A stretch of 64,000 nt of DNA from Marisa cornuarietis (lineage: Eukaryota > Mollusca > Gastropoda > Architaenioglossa > Ampullariidae), in contig SMMW01000001.1 in assembly GCA_004794655.1 (NCBI GenBank), forward strand, positions 18,678,501 through 18,742,500. The letters run 5' to 3'. Each line of letters begins with the position of its first letter. Within the stretch, counting starts at the first letter, position 1. The position numbers and the translations under genes were made by a program. This document shows positions 1 through 13,185 of this stretch, piece after piece. The notes beneath the pieces were generated by a model. The model had not been told where the DNA came from. It was given only the letters and a program-made list of their open reading frames with translations, and did not search any database.

Positions 1-224
1 GAGTGTACTATGCTTGGGCCATAAGCACCTGTTACTGACAATCGAACACTTTATGTGACTGAAGTGGCAAAATCTGGGAAACAAATAAGAAGAATTAATC
101 AGGATCTTCAAGACTGCAGTATTTTTTTTTCTGAAGATGACATACAATATACAGGCACTGGAACAAACATACTAGCTGCCTTTCAACAGAACTGAAAACA
201 ATGAAAGAAAAGAAGAACGCATAC

Positions 225-3200
225 CGTTTTGTCCAAGGCTTCTATAGACTGCCAAATCTTCCCACAGGATTTGTCATAAAATGTGTAGTTGAAGCGCTTG
301 CCTGAGGGTAACAAAAACAAGCATTTGTTCACAAAAGCACACGAAAGCTAACCTCTACTAATCATTGATTTAAAAGAAGCATTAACGGATCAGACTGTCC
401 TAACTTCTACCTCAGGATTTGCTAGCACAGTGCAACATCTAGAGGGTGTAGTTGTGAGGCAATATGGGAAACTGAAGGACAAAAGTCGTCTCCATAGTTA
501 AAAACCAGTGTCCACACAACACAGATGTAGCTCTACCCCACAAAGCTGTAGTTATAAAGCAGTGGCAAAAACACACTAGGGTAAAATAACGCAATGTTGG
601 CAGGGTCTGCACACCGCTTTGCAACTTAGAGACAAGAAAGACGCTTGCTCTTGCTGTTCCCACTTTGGCCTAGGGCAACAATTTTTCCTCGCTTTTTAAC
701 TACTGCCCTAGATGGTTACAAAATACTTTAATATAAACATGTTTAGATAGTGTACTGCTCTGCACCATCAGTGACTTGAGAATGCTACGCTTTATCACAG
801 AGATAGCACTCCGATTCCTCAACATTTAAGCTTATATTTAGAGGGAAAGAACTATTTCTTTTGACTAAAGAAAATATACATTCCATGCATGTATTCATCA
901 GATTTTTTAACAAAGAAACATTGGAAAAGAATTTCCACAAGAGTAACTATCATACAAGACCTCATTTGAGAGTTTACCCCAGTGACAGAAATCTGATGAA
1001 ACCACAAAAAGATTTTCTGGATCTGCAAGGTAGCTGCTGAGGATGGCTCCATACTGCTGCTCTTTTTCTGGTGATAATGAGCCAACTAGAATTGGTATGA
1101 TGGTGAACTGATTTCTGCGACTGAAAGATATCCCCAAAACATTGGCAAGATTAATTAACATGAGCTCAGTAACTAAGCTTATCTCAATAAATTATGTGAT
1201 TCATGACTTCCGGATTTCTGCAGTGTTGAACAAAATGAACCACAAAGTGTAGCCTAGTTCTTATCAATTTAAATAAAATGTGAATTCCATATTGCAAATA
1301 ATACACTTACCAAGTATCTTAAAATACTCTTTTCATAGGTAAACTACAATAGAAGTAGCTAATTTACATACACTTTACACTAGTCATAATGCACTACAAG
1401 GGTGGGGGTGGGGGGTGGACTTGATGTTTAACCCTGAGCCAGCAACTAAGAACATCTCGCAGCAGGGCAGCTAGCCCTGTAAATAGATGCCACATGCAGA
1501 GAAAGAACAGCATGCCCGAGACAAGAGCTGAATCGAGGACAGCCAACCTTCACTGTATTGGTGACAGGCGCTAACCATTGCACTATAAAAGATTAGAAGA
1601 TACTGACAACTTAGATGCCAACAACTCAGTGACCATTAGGGTGATAAACTGCGATTGGTTCACTGGCTGTGGATAAAAAACAGAAGGGCCAAAGCCCCTC
1701 TCTTGCAGTATCTACAATAGTTCAACAGTGAGAATGCTGAAGAGCACAATCTATAATAGCTCGACAATAAGAATGCTGGAAAGAACAATGTCAACAATAG
1801 TTCGACAATGAGGATCCTGGAGAGAACAATGTATGCAAAACTGAAGCTATTTCCTCACCTTTCCATGACCTTTGCAATATAAGGCAGGTGCATCTCTATA
1901 CTATGTTCAGCTTCATCCGTGCCGAGGGACATTGTGTCGAAAGCACCAGTTGCATAGAGTTTCTCATAAACTTCAAAAAAACAAACAGAAAACCTACTTA
2001 TCAATTAAACAAACAAAAATGTGCAGACAAACTAAAAGCTTGAGACAGCTTTTTTCAGAAAACTGAAAATTTCAAGTCTGAAAGACCTAATCTATGACAG
2101 AAACCAAAGTTTACAAAGTGGACTAAGCTTTAGTACAAGACAGTTTTGGGAAAATTAGGTCACAATTAGGACATTCTCAAAGCCTCTAAGTTAAATTAGC
2201 TTCCATTATATTTCTAGCTTATAGAAATTGTGGAAGGGTGAGGGGAAGGATGTTTTCTGCGGTGTCTCTAAGCTTGTGTGAAGCATAAACACCTTTCCTA
2301 CAGAAATTTACAACAGTCCTAATAGAAGAAAGCACACCACAACTCACTCTCTTTGTCTATTGTTAGATCATAAAGCGGAGTCTGGTAAACTTCTGTTCCT
2401 GAGAGTGCACATCCTGACATCCTCACATGGTGAGAAGGCCCCAGGATGAAGACACGTTTTCTGTTTTGATAATCATAAAAAATAGACAATAAATGTACAT
2501 CTATATAAAATAAAATGTATCTTATTACCCACATAAAAGTATACAAAACAACATCCTCTTGAAAAACACACGTAATACTACAGTCCAAGATACTTTGAAC
2601 TGTCTTGCAATCCATACTCTTTGAGTCACTAAGGAGTCTGCTACTTCCATTGCCTACTATCAATTTAAGTATTATCCACTTGTATTGAAAATGTTAAGAA
2701 AGTGTCATTCAATCTGATCTTTTCAAAAGTTGATCATAAAGCCCACTGGAAAAGCCATTACATGCACATCAGTCCACAAAGAAGGAAGTGTATCTGTTAT
2801 GCAATTATGCTATTGATGTAGACTGAACTCACATTGTGGCAGGGTCAACTTGCCGATAAGCATGGGCTCCACATGCCCCACAATAATAATATCCAGCATG
2901 CCTGCAATAATTCACCTGCCAGTTTCATTCCTTTATTTTACAGAGACAGCTGGTTCACAATGATTTATTCTTGCAATGGCAGTTACAAGTTATTATAGTA
3001 ACAACAGAAAAATAAGCAATTTTAACTAGTTTTTAATCCTAGCTAAATACTTTGACAGCTAAGTATTTTATCTCTGTGCATCATAAAGAAAATAAGGATT
3101 AGATAATATTATCACAACAACAAAAAAGGAAGAACAGATGTCTATAAATGCTTTGAAACTGTGTTATTACTGCAAATTACATACGGAGCTATTATGGCCC

Positions 3201-4957
3201 TTGCAGGTTTTTGAGAATCTTTTGCCTTTGACAGCCATCCCTCCAGCTGACCATTCAAGTCATCTTCTGTTTCCAAAAAAAATGTTGAAAATTCAGGTTT
3301 ACTGGTAGGGGAGTCAATACTTAGTAATATCTTTACATAGCATGCTCTATAGCAGTGATTAAATGTTCCATCTTATCAAGAACTTCTGCATGAATTCTAT
3401 CCAAAAAAAAAGAGAAAGCAGTATGCACACAGAAGAAAGAAGTTTGATATCAGATGGCAGATGCACTGATAATGATCTGGATATTAATAAAATGTATTCT
3501 TTTTCAGTGATTTTAAACACTTGTCAAATTAAAATGATTGTTTCTTCTGTTCCTCATCAGCATATCTAGATTTCCTTTAAACTGATTTTTTTCCCTTTCT
3601 GAGCTACTTCATTGCTAACATTGATGTTAATTCAATGGTTCAAACAAACTCCTTAAAAGGCTTGTAAATGTGTATACAGCTTTCCTGTCCTGTGTTTTCA
3701 AAACAAAACCTTAGCCTATGTCCTCATGAACTGTTTCATGTAGTTGATCATTGCTTGCTTTTGCTCTTTAAGGCCTCTCATTTAACAAATATCTTTAAAA
3801 TATAAAAATTTTAATCTCATGGTTATATCAAAAGAGAATTGCTCATCTATTGTCTGCCATTCCTCCACTTTATGTTCCTTTTTTTCTTTTTGATCATTTC
3901 TCTCACGTACACACATGCAAGGATATATACACATGTGCACATGCACACACACACAAATGCCCTCACTATGCATTTAAGTTAAGGCAGTGACAACATTACT
4001 TTCCACTGTGACAAGAATAAAAAGAATAAGCATTTAGTAATGCTTTTAAATTACTTTGAAATATTATTTTTTCCAAAATAAACATTCTGAAAAGCATAAA
4101 TTATGTCTTTTTGTCTTTTGTATGCATCCCATAGTTCCTTTATGTGACAGAAGAAAGGGGTCTTCAGCAAACTCTTTTTAAAGGAAGGACTTTGCTCTGC
4201 AGTTACATTTTCCTACTTCTGAAAACTAGATTCATATTATAAATGCGTTCAATGTTTTTCAAGCACATCACAATGAAATTAGAACTGAATATTGACTAGC
4301 AATTTACTACCACCATCATAAATATATGTTCCATGACCGATGTTAAAACAATACCGCATCACTGTTGTCAGTAAAACGTCATTATGGCCTGTATCTATTT
4401 ATAATACACTGACAAAGAGGGCGCATGGTAAGTTCTTTTCTTTGTTAATCAAACCTAATCTGTATCGTTCAGTCAAATCCTATTGGGTTCTTCGTCATTT
4501 AAAAGTAACCAAGTATAGCGCAGAAACTACGACAGTAAAGATTACTAAACCAGAACGAGAGCCATAATTGTCCCATCACTCGTTTGACTGCAGTATAGAA
4601 AATTCTAAACGTTCTGCGTAGCACTCGTACAAATTTCTAAATATAACACCAGATGCCAAACTTTTCGATAGAAAATAAGCATATCGGACAAAGCTATAAT
4701 GCTGTTTCAAATGTTCTGATTAAAGTTTTAATGTATCTGTTTCATATTTGAATGGTGACGACAGGTAATGCTATATGTTAAGTATACCCCATGAAAAATG
4801 AGGGTCTTTGTTTGCTGTAGCCAGTGCACAGAGTAGCGCAGACGATCATTGCAAAAATTCGCTGACTGCCACTGCTGCAAAACGTTAACATGGAAATGTA
4901 CTTACTTACGTCTGTGTACCAGGTTCCTGCATGCGTTGCCCGGCGGACCTTAGACAT
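225..4957 (-). CDS. MEMO1: MEMO1 homologue (mediator of ErbB2-driven cell motility 1), 3' exons outside window
   Basis: Conserved metal-binding MEMO family protein that in vertebrates links receptor tyrosine kinase signalling to the cytoskeleton and redox control. Seven coding exons on the minus strand: 4906-4957, 3185-3266, 2833-2901, 2348-2460, 1859-1970, 978-1120, 225-301, totalling 648 nt (216 codons) with phases that close throughout. The start ATG (4955-4957) opens [16 protein letters not shown], like the vertebrate N-terminus. Family signatures follow in order: [25 protein letters not shown] (metal-ligand His), FILGPSHHV (second His), [10 protein letters not shown], and [12 protein letters not shown]. 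The last exon seen ends in DKT with donor gtatgc at 224; about 80 C-terminal residues, including the expected CGRHPI region, must lie left of base 1, and bases 1-224 are intron. Exon 1 uses the second of two overlapping gtaagta donors (exon ends 4906, not 4910); only this keeps frame and length. Identity is secure. Confidence 0.95.
1400..1587 (-). mobile_element. tRNA-headed SINE, family A copy 1 (in MEMO1 intron)
   Basis: Read on the minus strand this gives a head with aatggttagc, then gaaggttggctgtcc, a ttcagctcttgtctcggg B-box-like stretch, gcatgtggcatct, and a body ending in a ttgctggctc motif and a pyrimidine-rich tail. The same order of motifs recurs at 13186-13312 and 54328-54475, both on the plus strand. 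The three-way match is direct; tRNA origin is inferred from A- and B-box-like spacing. Confidence 0.65.
1711..1831. repeat. Three-copy ~40 bp tandem repeat in MEMO1 intron
   Basis: Three successive diverged units (1711-1750, 1751-1790, 1791-1831) share the pattern caatagttcgacaatgag, aatgctgga, agaacaat. They lie in the intron right after the 1859-1970 exon's donor, 28 bp from it. No function is evident. Confidence 0.7.
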
Positions 4958-5059
4958 GCTCTTCCCAATTTTTGCAATGTTCTTACAACACCAACAGTGC
5001 TGCGAAAATATTGTCTACTGTTGGCCCAACCCGTCTTCTCACAACTTTCTCATTCCTAC

Positions 5060-5135
5060 AGCTACCGGAAGTTATGGCGAAACACAATTTGGGCATGCGC
5101 GGGGAGCTGCACATCAGAAACTGTCACGTGCCTTA
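5060..5135 (-). promoter_or_regulatory. Probable MEMO1 promoter with ETS-, NRF1- and E-box-like sites
   Basis: Just upstream of the MEMO1 start on the minus strand is a GC-richer stretch with an ETS-type accggaagt (5064-5072), an NRF1-type ggcatgcgc (5092-5100) and a cacgtg E-box (5125-5130). No TATA box is apparent. Such motif sets are typical of housekeeping promoters. The transcription start cannot be placed from sequence alone. Confidence 0.45.
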
Positions 5136-5632
5136 CCTCCATTCTCCATTTGCAGCATCTGTGGTTCCTTTTTCCTTACTGTTACTGCCAATACTGGGCC
5201 TTAGTAGGGACATTTTTTACCGGGGTCTCCCCATCCAGTATGTGATGGATGTAGCATGTTCTTATCTGTTAATTATATTAACCTATCAAAATATGGTGTA
5301 CATTCATCTTTATCAAGTTGCTCATTCATACCGATTCTTAAGGTATATATAAGGTATATATTTTTAAGATGTACTGAAAACATCTAATTGATCTTAAATT
5401 GTCCATTTTCATTTTATGGACAGGAAAGTAAAAAGAGCATCAATATCAACATCTTTATCAAACAAGAGAGAAATTATACTAACATTAATGCTTTTGTCCC
5501 ACACATTCTGGGTCTATTTCTGGCTATTGTTTGTTGAAGATGGATTCAGGAAAAGGCTCTTTGATGTACTTATCTTGTACTATAAAATAATCTAGCACCT
5601 AGGGAGTTGCTACAGTACGCCAATGTTTGTCA

Positions 5633-5700
5633 TAAATAATAAAAGGATTTCTATGGCACTTTTCCCTACACAGAGACAAGCTCAATGCACTTTAAACCAA
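5633..5700 (-). mobile_element. LINE/SINE 3'-tail fragment, inverted
   Basis: The reverse complement reads as a retroelement 3' end: a gcattgagcttgtctctgt stretch, an agtgccatag motif and an AT-rich ttattatttatg tail. It abuts the plus-strand LINE that follows. Related tails appear near 18940, 43010 and 62490. The clade cannot be assigned. Confidence 0.35.
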
Positions 5701-6392
5701 TGCTCAATGCCCTGACTACCTCATTCACAAACACCAGAGAGTACAGAACTCCGCTGCGCGTCTGGTGCTTAGAGCCACAAAAACGGACCATGTCACTCCT
5801 CTCCTTCGTTTTCTACACTGGCTACCCATCCGTTCTCACATTCAGTACAAACTTTCTGTGCTGTGTTTTAATTTCTTTGCTGGCTCCTGTCCTATTTCTC
5901 TGAACTTCTCATCCCTTACTCTCCGTCCAGACAACTACGCTCTTCGTCTGACGACCGTATCCTAACTGTTTCTGTCACCAGAACAACATATGGTCACAGG
6001 ACTTATGGCTACTGTGCTGCAAAACAATGGAACTCTCTCCCTTTCCATATCCGCCACCTTCCTACAATTGAATCTTTTAAATCTGCACTGAAAACGCACC
6101 TCTTCCTTGAGCATTACTCCTAACACAGTCCACACAATGCTAGTCCTTCTTAACCCCCCCCTCCCTCTTGCTACTTGTCTACCCATCTTTCTCGGCAGAA
6201 TCACTATATTTCTCTGTTCCTGTTACTTGATGCCTTTTGTTTTCTGTTTCGTCGTCAGTACTGTCGTTTTCTTTCGTCCCCTTTGTTCTGTATCTACTTA
6301 ATCCACGTCTCTTCCCCGTTTTAAGCGCTAAGAGCATGCTCTCTATGAGTGTGAATATGCGCTATAAAAATCTTCACTATTATTATTATTAA
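5700..6392 (+). mobile_element. 5'-truncated non-LTR retrotransposon (CR1/L2-like), reverse transcriptase C-terminus and 3' UTR
   Basis: In one frame 5725-5965 encodes HQRVQNSAARLVLRA followed by HVTPLLRFLHWLPI and IQYKLSVLCF. After a frame break the frame resumes at about 5981 with TTYGHRTYGYCAAKQWNSLP and ESFKSALKTHLFLEHYS, then a stop. These are the hallmark C-terminal motifs of CR1/L2-type LINE reverse transcriptases. A 3' UTR follows with gctaagagcatgctctctat and gcgctataaaaatcttca, ending in an (att)n tail. Everything upstream of the RT C-terminus is missing, so the copy is dead. The same 3' end recurs at 44741-44945. Confidence 0.85.
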
Positions 6393-7716
6393 ATGAGACA
6401 GGGGCAATAGGTAATGATGCTATATGACAATGGCAGGCATCACAATCATGAAAACATACACATGCATAGAAGAGAACAGCCAGGGTAGACCAATTGCAGT
6501 ACATGTATTTCTGAAAGTCCAAAAAGTATGTAGTATCCCCACCGTACAGAGAGGCATCTGTTGTATTTGAATGTTTGCTTATATATATATATATATCCAC
6601 ACTGACAGAAAAGTACACAAAATCTATTCTTCAAATCAACATGTATAATGAGCAGTCACTCGGTCCTCAACCATGTGAATTTTTCTTTCCTTTCTTCCTC
6701 AAACATCAAAAGAAACAGTATACAAATTAAAAGGAATACTATTTATTTCACTTTCCACAAACAAGATACAAATAATTTATGCTATTATTCATTTTATATG
6801 GCATGCATTGCCTGCAGATGCACAGCATTCCAGTGAGAGGCATTCTCCGATAGTCTGTTAAAAGGAGCAGATTTGTGTAATGTGTTTAAATCTATGTCCC
6901 CATGAAATATGAAGAGAAAACCACAGTGACAAATTAACCATTTGAAGAGATAAATGAAAAAATGCAATGAACCCAAGTCTTATTTCTAATTACCTCCTCC
7001 CTGGCTTTGAACTAGAGAAGGAAACAAATCTGAGTATAGTACACCACTATTTGCTTTAAGTGAGCACAAACACAGCCAGCAAAGTCCTGTATGGTCTGAA
7101 CATATTTTGTCATGCAGATTTTATGCAGTGAGCATGTGCAAGCATGTCTGCATGGTAATGGGCGAGGGTTTCTTGCAAAATCCCAATAGCAGTCACTGCT
7201 ATGTTCCACTCAACAGCCTCTTCCAATACCCATTGAATATGGCAAAACTTATAAACAAATGTTTATTTGGAAATGTGCAAGTAACACAGGTAAAATTAAG
7301 CACTGACTGAAAGGCATGTCACATCTTCATTGCTATGTTCCATTATGTTGCACTTTACGTCTAATGTCCTAATGAATAACAAGGTGTATGCAAACTTATA
7401 TCTTTAACAGTCTGAAAGAATCGTGAACACTTTAGTTTTGTACATCCACCTTTTTCTTCCCAAAGACATTAACAATACTGACATCATCACAGACATACAG
7501 TAAAAGTCTTTTTTGCAGAGCCTCAAGGTCTTAAGTCTGATACTGACAAAACAAAAACAAAAAAAACATTCTCACCAAAGTTTAACATATGACTGAGTCC
7601 TACTTTGCTTCATTGCATTTTTTCATTCAGCACATTGCATTACTGGGCTGGCATTTTGTGCTCAACAGGCAAAAACTTAACATATTTACCGATTAAAAAA
7701 AAAATGCTCCAAGATT

Positions 7717-10700
7717 TTATCTCAACCACAGTTTCAGGCGTAGGGCATCAACTCCATTCAAGTAGTAACGAAAGAGGCGCTTGTCACGAATGAAACCAAG
7801 ATTTTCGTATAAGCGCAATGCAGCTTTATTGGTGATCTCTGTCTCAAGAACAACCTGCAAATTTGAAATTCCAATGAATAAATGAGTTCAACAATCACTC
7901 CTTACATTTAGTAGGTTGTAAAATACATCTGTAACAGCTGCTCACCTGCAATGGTGCATTGATCCTGGCCATTAGAATTAGATTTTTAACTCTTTGTAGC
8001 ACATGGTTTCTTTGCTCCACCTCTAATCTGATATGTTTTAAATACTATACGATACGTTTGAGTAACCTATAAAGAGTTAAATTACTCTCTTCCGTTCTCA
8101 AGATACAAGCCTACTTACCAAATGGAATGGAGTCAAAACCTCAAATTATAAATGTATATGGATACACAAGACTACAGCAAATTAGTTGAAACTATACATT
8201 AATTTAGACATATTCATGGAAATTCATGACAGGGATTCAACTGGATTTTGAAGTCTCTCAGTCCAGTCATTAAAAAGTAAAATTTGTGAGCTCATGAGTA
8301 CATCTTTAGAGTTAAAAAGTAAAGATGACTACCTCATCACAGTCATCAGCTATCATGGCTCGAATAGCTTTCGTCACAAGGCTGGAACCTGATGAAAATT
8401 CAAATGGAAACCAAGTATATTAAATGTGCCATACATACCAGGTTATAACTTCTAGAAATATCTGACTACTTAAAATTATACATTCCTGTACAGAATACTT
8501 CAGGCTTTGTCCTGAAACAGTTATAAAGCAACAGTTACTTACCCCAAAATGTATATTTTAAAAGAGACTTTCATGCCACAAAGCCGGATGGATGGTAATC
8601 TATAGGTGTATATATATATATATAATATATAAAAAATAGTATTTAAAACTGTCTGGCCTGAATGGTGGCTGATTTTCATATGAGTGTGTGCACAAAATGT
8701 TATTAATTATATTACAGAAATTTTACTTTCCTCACATGCTGATACCTGCAGATCAGTCACCGACATCCAAAAATTTAAAAAGCAATGGTGCTATAAATCC
8801 CTGTCCTTAACCTGTTAATAAGCTGAGTAAAACACAAAAACTGTTGGAAGTTGGGAATGTGATGGCTTACTGAAGTAGAAATAAAGGCAGAAAATTGCAT
8901 AAATGCAGAAAAGAAAATGGTTATGGTGTGTGTGTGCATGTCCACATCTTAGTAAAAAGAAATCTGACAATGCAAACATCTGTAAAAACTCAAAGAGGAC
9001 CAATAGTAGTGAGGTTTTTGTTCGCTAGGGAATGTGATGGTAATAATAATAAAGTCTCACTAATTACAATAAGGTTTTATTTTAAACAACAGAAGTGTAT
9101 GGCGATACAAACCAATTTTTCTTCGTCGGTAGTCAGAATCAACAGCCAGCATAGCAATGTAACCTCGCCTCACCATCTTTTTGTGCATGTCCAGCTTACA
9201 AACAATTGCACCCACACACTTGCCACCATCCATAGCCTGCGACAAAATAAGTATTTCACACTGTGTAAGTCAATGCACTTTCCCAACAACCACTGGATAT
9301 CATAAAAAGCTGGATATGGCTAAATTTTATTGGTGGAAGCTTAAATTACATCATTCTGTGTTCTCAGAATTAATTTTCTGGTACAGACATTAAACTCTGC
9401 CCTGCCTAACATAATAAGAGAAGGAAATATTAGAGACTATAAAATAATTGCAAATTTTATACTGGAAAAAAACAAAGGATGCAAACATATAAACAAAAAG
9501 TACAAAGTACAAATAAGCATAATGAACCAATCAAAAACAAATGACATCCTAGTCATCATTTTATACGACAATTCTCAACTAGACAGCCATGACAAATTCC
9601 ATCACCAATTTACTTATTACCTAATTCCAGCACAATGACACTGAATAATGTAACACTTGTTACAGACATATCAAATAAATTTCATAAAGCTATTCTTTTA
9701 CAAATTCTTATAAATAAAAGTACACGTGTAACCCTAGTTCAACACATAAAATAGAAAATTCAATAATTATGCCTATGCCTAAGTAAAAGCTCAAATTCAA
9801 AGTTTTATCAATAGAACCACGAACTTGTCACATATCAACATATCAAAACTAGTGCTGCAGCAACAGAGTTAATTACCATGTAAGTTTAATACCCAATTAA
9901 CTGGTGGTTACAATAATTTTTTTTCAAATTTGAAGTTTTAAAATATGAACAGAAAAATTACTTGAAATTTATGTTGAGTTACCAACATTCCAAAACAGGT
10001 TGGTACAAGACAGTTTTATGCGATTATCATAAATTCAACAATTACATATGTAAACCCCCTAATAAACCATGTGTGTATATTGATTAGTTCTACAGATGTT
10101 CTGCACTTGACCTAACAAGATCAGGTTTGTATTTTCAACCAGTGTAGTGAAAGTGACAGTTGCTACCCATTATGAAACCAAATAAATCCTAATTTTGTCC
10201 ATTTTTATAATTATAATGCGACTTCAGTTTTCAAGCAAATATTAATCACAATACAAAAACCCATTTCATTAATGCACTGATCATAATATACTTATAAGAC
10301 TGTTGATACCGCACAAGTAAGATACTTACCAGGAAACACAATTTGGGCCAGTTATGAATAAAGTATCTGTAAGTGTATATGGAATAAGGTTCGGACAGAT
10401 CTTTGGTTATGAGTCTGATTATGTCTGGCATCTGCTCTTCTGATTCATATACAACGTATCTGATGCCTGAATTCTCCTCTCTACCTGACTCTGTGGATAG
10501 GTCAGTATTATGATGACAATTGGCTGGATCTGTAGACGGGTCATCTGAGAGAGATAGGCAAGTAATTTCTGATTCGATTATAAGTTGAGACAACGTGGAC
10601 GCACATTCACATTCTTGGCAGCTGCTGCCGTGTCCTGAATCAGCACTCTCGCCATTGTCTGTATCATCCGTGGTTTTCAGCAAATGAGTCACTAGACCAT

Positions 10701-10875
10701 TTTGATGTTTCTTGTGTTTAATAAAAGATTCGAAATCTGCATCACCAAGAGCGCCGTGATCCACAGGTTGTGTGGCTTCTGCAAAGGTGAGAGGTGAACA
10801 CGCACCACCTTGTTCTTGAGCACCACCATATGCAGATAGCGACTGCTGCCCACTATCACATTCAGCCATCTTCAA
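7717..10875 (-). CDS. NAA30: NAA30, catalytic subunit of the NatC N-terminal acetyltransferase
   Basis: NatC acetylates N-termini beginning Met followed by a hydrophobic residue, on cytosolic ribosomes. Four coding exons on the minus strand: 10330-10875, 9113-9236, 8333-8388, 7717-7854; 864 nt, 287 aa, all phases closing. The first exon holds an N-terminal acidic/Ser-rich extension of about 135 residues, poorly conserved and shorter than in vertebrates. The GNAT domain follows: [82 protein letters not shown], and the C-terminal [16 protein letters not shown] before TAA. The acetyl-CoA loop reads YRRRKIGSSL where the motif RxxGxG is expected, so the first glycine is replaced by lysine. An upstream Met (10875) and a second one (10869) are both possible starts. 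A tttatt at 7262-7267 could be its poly(A) signal. Confidence 0.95.
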
Positions 10876-10979
10876 GTACGCTTTCTGGTCTCCACAATGA
10901 TTAAGAAATATAGATGAGACACATTTCTACACAAAATCTGTATAGAATGGGGAAAATAGACTGTGGCATCACTCCGAAT

Positions 10980-11060
10980 ACCCCATGTTGTCTCTGTGCA
11001 CAGATGCTTGGTTCTGCGCATGTCTGAACTCAAAACTTCCTGTCGTTGAATTATTGGGAT
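10980..11060. promoter_or_regulatory. Probable NAA30 promoter, possibly shared with COA6
   Basis: The stretch upstream of NAA30 contains an NRF1-type tctgcgcatg (11013-11022) and an ETS-type acttcctg (11034-11041), with no TATA box. COA6 is transcribed in the opposite direction and its coding exon opens right after a splice acceptor at 13698, so an untranslated first exon must lie upstream, plausibly here. That sharing is inference. Confidence 0.35.
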
Positions 11061-11865
11061 TACCTCCCAGCACCTAAATTCAGTTGAGCTTATTATAACA
11101 ACCTAAAATACAAAAGGAAAAAGAAATATTTATTAAAAAGTAAACGCTCTGCTTAATTTTCATGCAGACTTATTAAAGGTTAGAAGGCCATTTCCTGTTT
11201 TTACAGGTCTCTTCTGTTTTGAATTTTATTTCAGAAAAATATAGAAATGTTGCGAGAGTTCGATTAAAACACATTAGGATTTCGTCAGGACATTAAAAAC
11301 TTGATAATAAGTCGGAGAAAAGTCATTCATGTTCTCCCCTGTCCCGAGACACATACTCTTCTAACTGCGCCAAATAAAAATAAGCTAAAGCCAAGGAACC
11401 ATTTGAGATTTAAGGACACGTAGAGATTACACTATATGATGATAGATTGGCGTCAGTTTCTAGTTTTCTTGTGTGTATTTTAACACAACCATCGTCTTAT
11501 CTAGTTGTTCTTATATGCGAGGTAGGTTATCTATGCAGATAGATGTCTTACATTTACTTGTTTTGAAAATACTAGTTGTAGGCCTAATTAGTAACAGCAG
11601 ACGAAGGTTTTGCTCCATTTCCTCGGTATCGCGAAATAAATTGAAACGGCTAATGAGCTTTTTTAAACAAATTATAAAATTTGCAGCTCATTTCCGATAT
11701 AGACATCGTGAGTGACATTTGTCTATAAAAACAAAGTGTATGTGAGCAAAATCAAACTTTCATGATTTTATTTGACCTTCCACTATGATGGCAGCAAGGG
11801 TTACCTCCACCTGCCTCGTGGAAGTAGCTCTTCGGTTTAATTTTCCGTTTGCGACAGTGGCTGTG

Positions 11866-13180
11866 CAGATGTGAATGTGACAGCTCCCATGTTGACTGAA
11901 ATCTTCAGGCAAGTTTGGGAATCAGGACAGATCCCCGATGCGTGGAAGACAGGGCTCATCGTCAAGTTACCCAAGAAAGGAGATCTTGGAGACTGCAATA
12001 ACTGGAGGGGTATAATACTTCTTTCCCTCACCAGCAAGGTCTTCAGCAAGATTGTTTTGTCAAGACTGACGGCAACCGTTGAGAAAGACCTCCGGCCTCA
12101 GCAAGCAGGATTTTTCCCTGGGCGATCCTGCTCTGAACTCATTTTCCCTCTGCATCAGATTCTGGAGCAGAGCAACAAGTGGAACACACCGCTGTACATC
12201 AACTTCATCGACCTGGAGAAGGCTTTTGACAGCATCCACCACAAGTCCTTATGGAAGATCCTGAGGCATTAGGGAGTCCTTGCGAAACTTGTCCAGGTCG
12301 TTGCAATACTGTACAGCGATTTCAAATCTCAGGTGGTCTGTGACACGGAGCTCACAGCCCCCTTCAACGTCAGTACTGGGGTGAAGCAGGGCTGCATTCT
12401 GTCGCCGTTCCTCTTCATCCTGGCCATGGACTGGATCATGAAGAATTCCACTGACAGAGAGAGGAGGGACCAAATGGACCATGACTATGACAGCAACAAC
12501 AATGCTGGAAGATGACTGAAAATGAAAGTGAATGCCATAGTCCAAGAAAATATCAAACTAAATGGAGAAGAGATTGAGGAAGTTGACAGTTTTACCTATC
12601 TTGGGCCCAAGATGTCTAACACTGGGGATGCGGAGGTGGAGATTCGAGTCCGACTGGTAAAAGCCAGCCAGGCTTTCGCCTCACTCACGAGCACATGGAA
12701 GTCAAAGCCAGAAGACCAAGCTGAGAATCTTCAAGTCAAATGTGATCAGCACCCTCCTTTATGGATCAGAATCATGGAAGATGACCAAAAACATCGGTAA
12801 CAGGCTTGACGTCTTCCAAAACAGATGCCTCAGGCGCATACTTAACATATTTTGGCCAAACAACATCACCAATGAAGAACTCCATCAAAGAACTGAAACC
12901 GAGTCTATCACCATGCAGGTTCAATGAAGGCGTTGGCGATGGATTGGACATGTGCTCTGCCAGCAGACAGCAGACCTCTCCAGAATCGCCCTACGATGGA
13001 CTCCAGACGGCCGAAGAAAACGAGGCCGCCCAAAGGAAACCTGGAGAAGAACAGTGGAAAGGGAGATGAAAGGAAAGGGCTGGACATTGGGTCGCTTGGA
13101 GCGGGTTTCATCCGATCGACATCAGTGACGGGCTCTGGTTGAGGCCTTATGTGCAAATAGCACAAAGACGATTGATTGAT
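11866..13180 (+). mobile_element. Degenerate non-LTR retrotransposon with reverse transcriptase missing its catalytic FADD segment
   Basis: Frames on the plus strand carry WESGQIPDAWKTGLIVKLPK, GDCNNWRGIILLSLTSKVFS, LRPQQAGFFPGRSCSE, YINFIDLEKAFDSIHH, GVKQGCILSPFLFILAMDW, VDSFTYLGPKMS, NVISTLLYGSESWKMT, QNRCLRRILN and, near the 3' end, RRWRWIGHVLCQQ and KRGRPKETWRRTVEREMKG. These are RT fingers/palm/thumb and the conserved LINE C-terminus. Stops (12270, 12513) and frame changes break it. The segment that should contain the FADD catalytic motif is deleted: after DWIMKNSTDRERR the sequence jumps to the KVNA region near 12522. A gattgattgattga tail (13168-13181) ends it. Confidence 0.85.
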
Positions 13181-13185
13181 TGACT

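Noticed and set aside
4904..4910. First gtaagt donor for MEMO1 exon 1 (exon end 4910)
   Set aside because: It leaves the next exon out of frame with an early stop; the overlapping second gtaagta restores frame and exact family length.
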